The translations under genes and the position numbers were made by a program. Below, in pieces: positions 50,017 through 58,336 of a stretch of 64,000 bases of DNA; position 1 is the stretch's first letter, and the number at the start of each line of letters is the position of its first letter. The notes beneath the pieces were generated by a model, which was given only the letters and a program-made list of their open reading frames with translations, searched no databases and was not told where the DNA came from. The stretch is from Pseudomonas lactis (lineage in GTDB: Bacteria > Pseudomonadota > Gammaproteobacteria > Pseudomonadales > Pseudomonadaceae): positions 266,839-330,838 of the forward strand of contig NZ_JYLO01000011.1 in the NCBI RefSeq assembly GCF_001439845.1, given 5' to 3'.

Positions 50017-51830
50017 GAGCTGCTTCCGGCAAGGGTCAAGGGGATGGTCAAGGTGAAGACGGCGCCAAGGCCCGGCCCGTCGCTGTGGGCGCTGAGCTGG
50101 CCGTTCATTTCCACGGCGGCCAGGGCGCAGCTGTGCAGGCCGAAGCCGTGGCCTTCCTTGCGGGTGGTAAAACCGTGGGTGAAGATGCGTGCCATGTTCT
50201 CGGGCGGTATGCCTTCGCCATCGTCCTTCACACTGATCTTCAGGGTCTCGTCGCCTACCGATTCCACCGCCAGGGTGATTTGCCGTGGCCGCTCAGACAG
50301 TTTGTCCATGGCGTATTTGGCATTGCTGATGAGGTTGACCATGATCAGCAGCAGCCGGTGCTTGTCCGCCAAAATCTCCGGCACCGGGGCGTACGCCTTC
50401 ACAACAGTGACATGGTGACGGCTCAGCGCGCCGGCGTTCATGCGCAGGGCGTCGTCCATCAAGGCGCTGATATTGACCGGCTCCAGCAAGGTAGACGCAC
50501 CCGCATAGGATTGCTGGGTCGAGACGATGTCCTTGATGTGGTCCACACTTTTGCTCAACTGCGCCAGCTCATCGCTCATGCCTTGCTGTTCGACAGCAAT
50601 CGCTTCGACCAACTGGTTCAGATAGCCCGGCAGCAACTTGCCCTTTTCATCCTCGGTAAGGAAGGTGCCCAGGTCGCCCTGATGGGCGTTGATCAACTGC
50701 ATGGCCTTGCCCAGGCCGAGCGCCTTGCTGGCGCGCAACTTGCGTCTGACCAGATCGGCGGAGATATTCACACTGTTGAGCACGTTACCGACGTTGTGCA
50801 ACACGTTGGTGGCGATCTCTGCCATGCCGGCCTGGCGGGCGCTGTCCATCAGCTCGCTCTGGGCATCCTTGAGCTGTTGCGTGCGCCGCTCCACGCGTTG
50901 CTCCAGGGTTTCGTTGGCGGCCTGCAACGCGCGGTTGACGCGGTTTATCTCGGCGAAGCTGCGCAACAGGCGCACCGCCAGGTAGAGCAGCAGCACCACA
51001 AGCAAGGTCGAGAAGATCAGCAGGTAGCGATGGTATTGATGGTCGATGAGGTCTGTGGCTTGCTGGTCCTGATTGAGGTGGGTGGTCAAGTCATCGAGGT
51101 GTTCGGCCACCGGCACGGCGGCAATCCGCTCCAGCAGGCTGTTGACCAGTGGCTGTTCGCGCAGGATCAGCGAAATATGATTGCTGAGGATCTCCACCGG
51201 TGCCTGGAACTCACTGGGCAGGCTTTGTTGGTTGATGGCCAGTTTGCCCAGGCCCACCAGGATATCGGCGGCACGTTCGTCGCTGGTGACCTGGGCAAAC
51301 TCCAGGCTGCTGAGCAGCAGGTCGTAAGTGTCGGTGGCCACGCTTTGCAGCTGCAGCCGGCCTTCGTCGGTCATGCTGTTGAATTGGGCCTGGATGTCGT
51401 CTTCGGCCGTCGGCAAAAAAGCCAATGAGTTACGCAGCACTGCGTTGTGGGATTTGAACTGGTCGACCAACCGGGCTTTTTCCTCGATGGCCCTCAGATA
51501 CGCCGCATGGCTGGCTTGCCAACCGGGCAGGTCGGCTGCGCTGTGGTAGGTGTCGCGACTTTCCAGTTCAGCCCCGATGCGGGTCATTTCGGTCAGCGGT
51601 GTGACCAGTGGGTCGTAGTTGTGGGTGATCGCGATCCTGGCCTTGAGTACTTCGCTGTCCCACTGGGCATTGAGCTGCTGGAGTTGGCGGATCAAGTCGC
51701 GCGACTGGGTATAAGTGGCCGTCTGGTCGCGTGAAGACTTGAGGTACAAAAATACCAGGGTGGAGGCCAGTAACAGGGTGATGAGGCCTAGCAGGATCTG
51801 GCTGATACGTCGGCGTGACAAGCGTCTCAT
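50013..51830 (-). CDS. Membrane sensor histidine kinase with long periplasmic domain
   Basis: A 605-aa kinase counted from ATG 51830, which overlaps the peroxidase stop (ATGA) and is preferred over ATG 51848. TM1 (11-31) and TM2 (268-290) enclose a helical periplasmic sensor of about 235 residues. A coiled coil follows (295-330). The H box is of the less common type LHNVGNVLNSV (His345), and the ATPase domain has NLISNAKYAMDKL, DDGEGIPPENMARIFTHGFTT and GHGFGLHSCALAA. It lacks its own receiver. Coupling to the upstream di-heme peroxidase and the downstream receiver-kinase suggests that it senses a periplasmic redox or peroxide state; the signal is inference. Confidence 0.88.
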   Translation of the reverse strand: MRRLSRRRISQILLGLITLLLASTLVFLYLKSSRDQTATYTQSRDLIRQLQQLNAQWDSEVLKARIAITHNYDPLVTPLTEMTRIGAELESRDTYHSAADLPGWQASHAAYLRAIEEKARLVDQFKSHNAVLRNSLAFLPTAEDDIQAQFNSMTDEGRLQLQSVATDTYDLLLSSLEFAQVTSDERAADILVGLGKLAINQQSLPSEFQAPVEILSNHISLILREQPLVNSLLERIAAVPVAEHLDDLTTHLNQDQQATDLIDHQYHRYLLIFSTLLVVLLLYLAVRLLRSFAEINRVNRALQAANETLEQRVERRTQQLKDAQSELMDSARQAGMAEIATNVLHNVGNVLNSVNISADLVRRKLRASKALGLGKAMQLINAHQGDLGTFLTEDEKGKLLPGYLNQLVEAIAVEQQGMSDELAQLSKSVDHIKDIVSTQQSYAGASTLLEPVNISALMDDALRMNAGALSRHHVTVVKAYAPVPEILADKHRLLLIMVNLISNAKYAMDKLSERPRQITLAVESVGDETLKISVKDDGEGIPPENMARIFTHGFTTRKEGHGFGLHSCALAAVEMNGQLSAHSDGPGLGAVFTLTIPLTLAGSSS

Positions 51831-52792
51831 AGCGGTTTGCCCGCCCATTCGCCGGTCAGGGTCTTGAGAAACTGGATAATCAGGTCCTTGTCTTCCTGGG
51901 ACGGGTTGCGCCCCAACTGGTACTTGAACATCACGTCAACCGCCTCCTCAAGCGTCCTGGCCGAGGCGTCGTGGAAGTACGGCGCCGTGACGGCCACATT
52001 GCGCAGGCTGGGCACCTTGAATACATGGCGGTCCTCTTCATCCTGGGTCAGCAGGTAGCGCCCCAGGTCCGATTCCAGCGGGTTACCGCGGGCCTTGAAG
52101 TAGTCGCCCATCACACCGAACTTCTGGAACATATTGCCGCCAATGTTCACGCCCTGGTGACAGGCGATGCAGCCGTAATCCTTGAAGCGTTGGTAGCCGT
52201 ATTTTTCCTGGCGGGTCAGGATATCGGTGTCGCCCAGCAAGTATTGGTCAAACCGCGAGTTGGGTGTCAGCAGCGTGCGTTCGTAGGTGGCCAGGGCGTT
52301 TTGCACATTGGAAGCGGTGACGCCATCGGGGTAGGCCTGTTTGAACGCGTTCTGGTAGGCGGGCAGGGCGGAGAGGTTGCGCACCACGGTATTCCAGTCG
52401 CTGCCCATTTCCACCGGGCTGATCACCACCTGCTCGACCTGGGCCTCCAACGTGTCCACCCGACCGTTCCAGAACTGTTTGAAATTAAGGCTGGCGTTGA
52501 ACACAGAAGGGGTATTGATCTGCACCGGCTTGCCGTCAAAGCCAATGGAGAACGGCTTGTTGTCGGCGCCGCCGCTGGTCAGTGGGTGACAGCTGGCGCA
52601 GGACAAGGTGTTGTTGACCGACAAGCGCGGCTCATTGAACAGCTGGCGACCCAGCTCAACCTTGGCCGGGTCCAATACGGGAACCGCCGGCAAGGGCTTG
52701 AGCGCTTCGTTCAGTGGCGCGGCTGCGAGCGATGTAGTGCCCAGGCATAACGCGAACATCAGGCCAGAACGGTGGTTTACGACGTTGCTCAA
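51827..52792 (-). CDS. Periplasmic di-heme cytochrome c peroxidase (CcpA/MauG family)
   Basis: A 321-aa exported di-heme protein. A signal peptide (SGLMFALCLGTTSLAAAP) precedes two CxxCH heme c sites, CASCH (65-69) and CIACH (208-212). Family stretches are ELGRQLFNEPRLSVNNTLSC, TPSVFNASLNFKQFWNGR, PVEMGSDW and KVPSLRNVAVTAPYFHDASA; the Trp between hemes and Met/His ligands are as in bacterial CCPs. It reduces H2O2 to water with electrons from cytochrome c or azurin. The unusual point is placement: it lies between a receiver-GGDEF-EAL gene (34 bp upstream) and a sensor kinase (4-bp overlap), which suggests a role in sensing or tuning the signal rather than only detoxifying. Confidence 0.9.
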   Translation of the reverse strand: MSNVVNHRSGLMFALCLGTTSLAAAPLNEALKPLPAVPVLDPAKVELGRQLFNEPRLSVNNTLSCASCHPLTSGGADNKPFSIGFDGKPVQINTPSVFNASLNFKQFWNGRVDTLEAQVEQVVISPVEMGSDWNTVVRNLSALPAYQNAFKQAYPDGVTASNVQNALATYERTLLTPNSRFDQYLLGDTDILTRQEKYGYQRFKDYGCIACHQGVNIGGNMFQKFGVMGDYFKARGNPLESDLGRYLLTQDEEDRHVFKVPSLRNVAVTAPYFHDASARTLEEAVDVMFKYQLGRNPSQEDKDLIIQFLKTLTGEWAGKPL

Positions 52793-52826
52793 GCGAGCAC
52801 TCCTTGCAGGCCTAGGGCTATTTATT

Positions 52827-54701
52827 TTATTGATCGGGCATCAGTGTCGCGCTATCCGTTTGCAGCAACTGCACAAAATCTTTCGAAGGCAGCGCCTTGC
52901 TGAATAGAAAGCCCTGGCCCTCTTCACACTGCTGGGCTTTGAGGAAATTCAGTTGGTCGATGGTTTCCACGCCTTCGGCAATGATGTTCAGCTCCAGGCT
53001 CTTGCCCATGCCGATGATAGCGCTGATCAGCTGTTCGTCCTGGCTATTGATGCGCAGGCCGCGCACAAAGGATTGGTCGATCTTCAGCACATCGATGGGA
53101 AAGCGCCGCAGGTAGCTGAGGCTGGAGTAGCCGGTGCCGAAATCGTCCAGAGCCAGGCGGATGCCCATGGCCTTGATCTTTTGCAGGGTCTCCACGGTTT
53201 CATCGACGTTCTGCATCAGCACGCTTTCGGTGATTTCCAGTTCCAGTTGGGTGGGCGGCAGGCCTGTTTCTTTCAGGATGGCGGCCAGGTTGTCGACGAA
53301 GTCTCGTTGGCGAAAGTCGATCGCCGAGATGTTCACCGACATGCGCAGGGGGGCCAGGCCCATCTCGCGCCAGGCTTGGGCTTGTGTGCAGGCTTGGCGC
53401 AGTACCCACTGAGTCAGGCGTACGATCAGGCCGCTGTCTTCGGCGACCGGAATGAACTCCGCCGGGCTGACCCAACCTGACTGCGGTCGAAACCAGCGTG
53501 TCAGCGCTTCCGCGCCGACGATGCGCCCGGACTCCAACGCCAGCTTGGGCTGGTAATGCAGCACAAACTCATCGCGGTCCAGCGCCTGGCGGATCGCGCT
53601 TTCCAGGTTTTGCTGGTGCTGGGCGCGCAGGTTCATGTCTTCGGTGTAAAAGCTGAAATCCCCCGAGCCGCGCTCTTTGCTGGTACGCATCGCGGTTTCA
53701 GCATGCTTGAGCAAGCCCACGGCATTGTCGCTGTCATCGGGGTAAATGCTGATGCCCAGGCTGGCGCTCACACTGAGGTCATGCCCCGCGACATGGCGAG
53801 TCGCGCTGACGGCATTGAGTACCTTTTGCGCAATGTGCTGGGTTTGCTGGGGATGCTGGATATCGTTGAGCAGCACCACGAACTCGTCGGAGCCGTAACG
53901 AAACACCGAATCCGACGCCCGTACCGCCGCCACCAGGCTCAGGCTCACCTGCGCAAGCACATCGTCGCCTGCCGGATAGCCCAGGGCGTTGTTGATGCGC
54001 TTGAAGCGGTCGAGCCCCAGAAACATCACCGCCAGTTGCGTGTCGTGCCTGCGGCCCAAGGCGATCGCCTGGGTCAGGCGGTCGCCCAGCAACGTGCTGT
54101 TGGGCAACTCCGTCAGGGCGTCGTATTGCAATAAGTGCGAGACCTTGAGCAGCTCCTGCACGCGTTCCTCGATGGTGCGCTCCAGGCTGATCACCTTCAG
54201 GGCCGCGTCCTGGGCCAGTTGCCATTTCCAGGTCAGGGCGCTGGCCATCTGGCGGATTTCCAGGTGGTCGAAGGGCTTTTTCAGGATCAGCAGTTGGTCG
54301 TTGTATTTCAGGCGCGCTTCGATGGCCTCGAAGGAATAGTCGGAATAGGCCGTGCAGAGCGCGATTTGCAGGTTGGGGTCCACCTCCCACAACTGTTCGA
54401 TGGTGTGCAGGCCGTCCCAGCCAGGGGGCATGCGCATGTCGATAAACACCATGGCGTAGGGCGAGTGGGCGTCCAGGGCTTTCTTGACCAGCGCCAAGGC
54501 TTCCTGGCCCTGATAGGCCGAGTCCAGGTCAAACGCCTGGCGCACCGGCACCGTGGTGCCGAACAGGGCGGACTCCAGAGTGTCGAGGGAGGGCTCGCCG
54601 TACTCGTCGGCACAAAGGATCTTGCGAAAATCCTGGTGGATCGAAGCCGTGTCATCCACGATCAGGATGCGCCGGTTGGCCCGGCCCGATTCCGTCCTCA
54701 T
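52827..54701 (-). CDS. Response regulator with GGDEF and EAL domains
   Basis: A 624-aa soluble c-di-GMP regulator. The receiver (1-160) has LIVDDTASIHQDF, Asp88 in VFIDMRMPPGWDG and Lys in LILKKPFD, plus the same ESALFG-containing insertion as the receiver-kinase downstream. The GGDEF domain (about 190-355) reads YGSDEF (269-274), with one Gly changed to Ser. The EAL domain (365-615) keeps EAL (398-400), ELEITES, LDDFGTGYSSLSYL, KIDQSF and IAEGVE, so phosphodiesterase activity is expected, while cyclase activity is doubtful. It is first in the minus-strand operon and is presumably phosphorylated by one of the two kinases downstream. It is divergent from a receiver-HD protein 199 bp away. Confidence 0.9.
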   Translation of the reverse strand: MRTESGRANRRILIVDDTASIHQDFRKILCADEYGEPSLDTLESALFGTTVPVRQAFDLDSAYQGQEALALVKKALDAHSPYAMVFIDMRMPPGWDGLHTIEQLWEVDPNLQIALCTAYSDYSFEAIEARLKYNDQLLILKKPFDHLEIRQMASALTWKWQLAQDAALKVISLERTIEERVQELLKVSHLLQYDALTELPNSTLLGDRLTQAIALGRRHDTQLAVMFLGLDRFKRINNALGYPAGDDVLAQVSLSLVAAVRASDSVFRYGSDEFVVLLNDIQHPQQTQHIAQKVLNAVSATRHVAGHDLSVSASLGISIYPDDSDNAVGLLKHAETAMRTSKERGSGDFSFYTEDMNLRAQHQQNLESAIRQALDRDEFVLHYQPKLALESGRIVGAEALTRWFRPQSGWVSPAEFIPVAEDSGLIVRLTQWVLRQACTQAQAWREMGLAPLRMSVNISAIDFRQRDFVDNLAAILKETGLPPTQLELEITESVLMQNVDETVETLQKIKAMGIRLALDDFGTGYSSLSYLRRFPIDVLKIDQSFVRGLRINSQDEQLISAIIGMGKSLELNIIAEGVETIDQLNFLKAQQCEEGQGFLFSKALPSKDFVQLLQTDSATLMPDQ

Positions 54702-54900
54702 GGCGTACTCAGCACGTGCAAAAGGCTTGATGGCATGACAATTCCTTCCCTGGTTCTACAACTGAACGGGGCGCGAGCATGCAGTGCAGCATAGTTGAGT
54801 TCCCTTGATATCGACGGCCAGTTGGCGTCAAATCAATCGCGCTTTGTATTGCGCGGATTCAATTTAGCCTAACTTCGTTTAATTTGAAGGCAGAGTCGCC

Positions 54901-56214
54901 ATGGATGAACAACTCGCTACGAAGTCCGTTGTTTTGCTGGTCGACGATGAAGAGTCGATCCTTAACAGCCTGCGCCGCCTGCTGCGCGGCCAGCCCTATG
55001 ACGTGGTATTGGCCACCAGCGGCGCCCAGGCGCTGGAGATCATGGCGACCCGGCCTATCGATCTGGTGATGAGCGATGCGCGCATGCCCGGCATGGACGG
55101 CGCCACGCTGCTGGCCGAGGTCCACCGCCTGTATCCCGCCACCAGCCGCATCCTGCTCACCGGCTACGCCGACCTGACCACCATCATCAAGGCGATCAAC
55201 GACGGGCAGATCCACCGCTACATCAGCAAACCCTGGAACGACGAGGAGTTGCAACTGGTGTTGCAGCAAACCCTCGAGCACCAACGGCTTGAACGCCTGG
55301 CCCGAGACCAGACCGAACAGCTCAAGCTGCTCAACGCCACCCTGGAAAAACGCGTGGCGGCGCGTACCGCCGAGTTGCAACAAACCGCCGACATGCTCGA
55401 CCTGGCCTACGACGAGCTCAAGCGCAGCTACGTGACCGGCACCGAAGTATTCTCGCTGCTGGCCAACCTGCGCTTGCCCAAGGACAAACAGACCAACCGT
55501 GCGTTGATCGAGTTGATCCGCGTGTATTGCGCCGCCCAGTCCATGGACGAATCCAGCACCCGTGACCTGACCATGGCCGCCGCGTTGTACAACATCGGCA
55601 AGTTGAGCTGGACCGACAGCATGATGGTTGCACCGTCAGACAAACTGCATAGCACCGACCGCGGCTTGTACCGTGAGTATCCGGGGCAGAGCGAGTCGTT
55701 GCTGATGACCCTGGAGCCGATGAAGGATGCGGCGCGGATCATTCGTCATCACCAGGAACGTTGGGACGGCACGGGGTTTCCCGACCACCTCAAGGGCGAT
55801 ACCATCCCGCCCGGTTCACGGCTGCTGAAGCTGGCGGTGGACTTTATCGAATTGCAGAAAGGCTTGATCCTGGAGCGACACCTCAACAGCGACGAAGCGC
55901 TGTTGTATATCCGCAAGTACGCCGGGCGCCTGTATGACCCGGCGTTGGTGGAAGATTTTGTGCAGGCCTGCGCCACCTTCCTCAGCGACGTTACCCTGGG
56001 CGACCCCACGGTCAAAGTCCTCACGACCCGTGAGCTTGAGGCCGGCATGGTGTTGGCCCGTAACCTCAATGCCGATAACGGCATGCTGCTGCTCAATGCT
56101 GGCAAGGTGCTTAACTTGCCGCTGGTGGACAAATTGATCGCGTTCGAAGCGATGGAAGGCGCCAAGTACAGCGTATTTATCAAACAGCCCGAAGAGACCT
56201 CGATTCTTTCATGA
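54901..56214 (+). CDS. Response regulator with degenerate HD-GYP-type domain (RpfG-like)
   Basis: A 437-aa protein. It has a standard-length receiver (1-125: VVLLVDDEESILNSLRRLLR, Asp59 in MSDARMPGMDG, Lys in YISKPWNDEE), a coiled linker (125-175) and an HD-GYP-like domain. The catalytic HD is replaced by Tyr-Asn (AALYNIGKL, 230-231) and GYP by GFP (HHQERWDGTGFP, 283-294), so metal binding at the first site is lost and phosphodiesterase activity is doubtful. Binding of c-di-GMP or a partner domain is more likely. SD GAAGG lies 12 nt upstream. Its stop overlaps the Nudix gene start by 4 bp. It is divergent from the receiver-GGDEF-EAL gene, sharing a 199-bp promoter region. Confidence 0.87.
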   Translation: MDEQLATKSVVLLVDDEESILNSLRRLLRGQPYDVVLATSGAQALEIMATRPIDLVMSDARMPGMDGATLLAEVHRLYPATSRILLTGYADLTTIIKAINDGQIHRYISKPWNDEELQLVLQQTLEHQRLERLARDQTEQLKLLNATLEKRVAARTAELQQTADMLDLAYDELKRSYVTGTEVFSLLANLRLPKDKQTNRALIELIRVYCAAQSMDESSTRDLTMAAALYNIGKLSWTDSMMVAPSDKLHSTDRGLYREYPGQSESLLMTLEPMKDAARIIRHHQERWDGTGFPDHLKGDTIPPGSRLLKLAVDFIELQKGLILERHLNSDEALLYIRKYAGRLYDPALVEDFVQACATFLSDVTLGDPTVKVLTTRELEAGMVLARNLNADNGMLLLNAGKVLNLPLVDKLIAFEAMEGAKYSVFIKQPEETSILS

Positions 56215-56624
56215 ATGATTCAACCATCCGCATCGCCGCCGCCATCCTCATTGACCAAGCCGGCCAGACCCTGCTGGTGCGCAAGCGCGGCACCCAGGCG
56301 TTCATGCAACCTGGCGGCAAGATCGACGCAGGCGAACAACCCGTCCAGGCGCTGGCCCGTGAGCTGTATGAAGAGCTGAACCTGCACATCAAGGTCGAGG
56401 ACGCCACGTACCTCGGCCAATTCTCGGCGCCTGCCGCCAACGAACCGGGCTTCACCGTGCAGGCCGAGCTGTTCCAGGTGCAGATCGACGTTGCGGTCAC
56501 GCCAGCGGCGGAAATTGAAGAAATCCGCTGGATCGACCCCACGGGCGATGGCGGCCTGCAATTGGCGCCGCTGACCCGCGATACGATCCTGCCGCTCTAC
56601 CGCGCGTCGCTGATCGACGCATGA
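56211..56624 (+). CDS. Nudix hydrolase
   Basis: A 137-aa MutT-like protein with a Nudix box at residues 36-58 (GKIDAGEQ and RELYEEL; the Gly near the end of the box is Asn). It should hydrolyse a nucleoside diphosphate linked to some moiety, for example an oxidised nucleotide or ADP-ribose, using Mg2+. The start overlaps the receiver-HD stop (ATGA) and its own stop overlaps the GNAT start in the same way, so all three are translated together. Given the peroxidase across the promoter, cleaning of oxidised nucleotides is an attractive but unproven role. Confidence 0.88.
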   Translation: MNDSTIRIAAAILIDQAGQTLLVRKRGTQAFMQPGGKIDAGEQPVQALARELYEELNLHIKVEDATYLGQFSAPAANEPGFTVQAELFQVQIDVAVTPAAEIEEIRWIDPTGDGGLQLAPLTRDTILPLYRASLIDA

Positions 56625-57166
56625 TCATTCGCCCGCTGGAGGCTCCCGACGCACCCGTATACCGGGCGTTGATGCTACAGGCGTATGGCGCTTATCCCCA
56701 GGCGTTCACCTCCAGCGTGGCCGAACGTGCCTTGATGCCCTTGAGCTGGTGGGAAAAGCGCCTCGGCAGCCCGCTGGACCGGCTGTTTGGCGCCTTCGAC
56801 GGCGATCAGTTGGCGGGTATTGTCGGCCTTGCATTTGAGCCACGGGAGAAGGCCCGGCACAAGGTGACCTTGTTCGGCATGTACGTGACCGAGGCTTATC
56901 AACAGCAGGGGCTTGGGCGGCAACTGGTGCAAGCCGCACTGGAAGAAGCCCGTCGCCACCCGCGCCTCAAACTGATCCAACTGACCGTCACCGCCGGCAA
57001 TGACGCCGCCTTTGCGCTCTACCAGCGCTGCGGTTTCATTCAGTACGGCCTGGAGCCATTGGCTGTGCGGGTAGGCGTGGAGTACTTCGACAAGATCCAC
57101 ATGTGGCGCGAACTGCAGGTGGACTGTGGGAGCTGGCTTGCCTGCGATAGCATCACCACGGTGTAA
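56621..57166 (+). CDS. GNAT family N-acetyltransferase
   Basis: A 181-aa GNAT enzyme that transfers an acetyl group from acetyl-CoA to an amine. Motif A is clear: LFGMYVTEAYQQQGLGRQLV (about 86-105) with the QQQGLG pyrophosphate loop, followed by LTVTAGNDAAFALYQRCGF. The ATG overlaps the Nudix stop. The last ~12 codons (CGSWLACDSITTV) are read from a REP sequence, so the natural C-terminus was probably altered or extended when the REPIN arrived; the domain itself ends before it. Substrate unknown. Confidence 0.85.
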   Translation: MIIRPLEAPDAPVYRALMLQAYGAYPQAFTSSVAERALMPLSWWEKRLGSPLDRLFGAFDGDQLAGIVGLAFEPREKARHKVTLFGMYVTEAYQQQGLGRQLVQAALEEARRHPRLKLIQLTVTAGNDAAFALYQRCGFIQYGLEPLAVRVGVEYFDKIHMWRELQVDCGSWLACDSITTV

Positions 57167-57211
57167 CTGAAACACCGCGGTGCAAGCATCGCGGGCAAGC
57201 CCAGCTCCCAC
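57126..57211. repeat. REPIN overlapping the GNAT 3' end
   Basis: GTGGGAGCTGGCTTGCCTGC at 57126 and an inverted partner ending GCCCAGCTCCCAC at 57211. The left arm is translated as the end of the GNAT protein. Confidence 0.88.
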
Positions 57212-57236
57212 GCTAGCCCGCACACTCAGAGCCCGC

Positions 57237-58154
57237 TCAACGCACCGCGCTGACGCCATCCAGCGTGGAAAACGAGGTGTCCTTGGCCGTCAGCAAGAAG
57301 TCGCGCATGTAAGGCGCATCGAGCATGTCGGCACGAATGCCCGCATACAACGTGGCGAACAACCCTTTCTCGCCCAACCGCTTGGCCTTCACATACCCGC
57401 GCGAGCTGTATTCATGCAGCGCCCAGTGGGGCATGCCGCACACACCACGACCACTGGCCACCAGTTGCATCATCATCACGGTCAGCTCCGAGGTCCGAAC
57501 CTGGGCCGGTTCAACGTCGGCCGGTTCCAGGAAGCGGGTGAAGATGTCCAGGCGGTCACGTTCCACCGGGTAGGTGATCAGGGTTTCTGTCAGCAGGTCT
57601 TCCGGCACGATGTAAGACTTGTTCGCCAGCGCGTGCTGGTTGGCCACCGCCAGCATGGCTTCGTAGGTGAACAGCGGCACGTAGGTGATGCCCGGCAGTT
57701 CCAGCGGGTCGGAGGTCACCACAAGGTCCAGGTCGCCACGGGCCAGGGCCGGCAGCGGCGCGAAGGCAAAGCCGGAGGCCAGGTCCAGCTCGACTTCCGG
57801 CCAGGCATCGCGGAATTGGTCGATGGTCGGCATCAGCCACTGGAAACAACTGTGGCATTCGATCGCCATGTGCAAGCGCCCGGCGGTGCCCCCGGCCAGC
57901 CGCGCAATATCGCGCTCGGCACCGCGCAACAACGGCAGGGTGGCGTCGGCCAATTGCAGCAGGCGCAGGCCGGCGCTGGTGAAACGCACCGGTTTGGTCT
58001 TGCGCACGAACAGCGGCATACCCAGGCGCTCTTCCAGCTCTTTGAACTGGTGGGAGAGGGCGGACTGGGTCAAGTGCAGGCGTTCGGCGGCCTCCACCAG
58101 GCTGTCGGCTTCGCGCAAGGCGTGCAGGGTTTTCAAGTGACGGATTTCGAGCAC
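57237..58154 (-). CDS. metR: LysR-type regulator MetR
   Basis: A 305-aa LysR regulator closely resembling MetR, which activates methionine biosynthesis genes such as metE with homocysteine as co-effector. The winged helix covers about 1-60 (MLEIRHLKTLHALREADSLV, EAAERLHLTQSALSHQFKEL). The effector domain has the MetR-type stretch HSCFQWLMPTIDQFRDAWPE and VTSDPLELPGITYVPLF. metE is not adjacent. The next gene, an alpha/beta hydrolase, is divergent; I recall the same metR/hydrolase pairing in P. aeruginosa. Start ATG 58154 is the usual one for the family. Confidence 0.92.
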   Translation of the reverse strand: MLEIRHLKTLHALREADSLVEAAERLHLTQSALSHQFKELEERLGMPLFVRKTKPVRFTSAGLRLLQLADATLPLLRGAERDIARLAGGTAGRLHMAIECHSCFQWLMPTIDQFRDAWPEVELDLASGFAFAPLPALARGDLDLVVTSDPLELPGITYVPLFTYEAMLAVANQHALANKSYIVPEDLLTETLITYPVERDRLDIFTRFLEPADVEPAQVRTSELTVMMMQLVASGRGVCGMPHWALHEYSSRGYVKAKRLGEKGLFATLYAGIRADMLDAPYMRDFLLTAKDTSFSTLDGVSAVR

Positions 58155-58336
58155 AGGCGCTCCATGAAGAAAATTTGCGACAAAAACGGATTGCGTGATT
58201 TTGTCTCATGTTGTGGGGCGTGTCGACCATGACCACTGGGCACTCTTCATCAAACTGTCATCGAACTGTGGCAGCGCGCTTGAACAAACTTCATCAGACT
58301 CGCGCTCTACTGGGGTTCTGCGTTTTGGTGTTTTTC

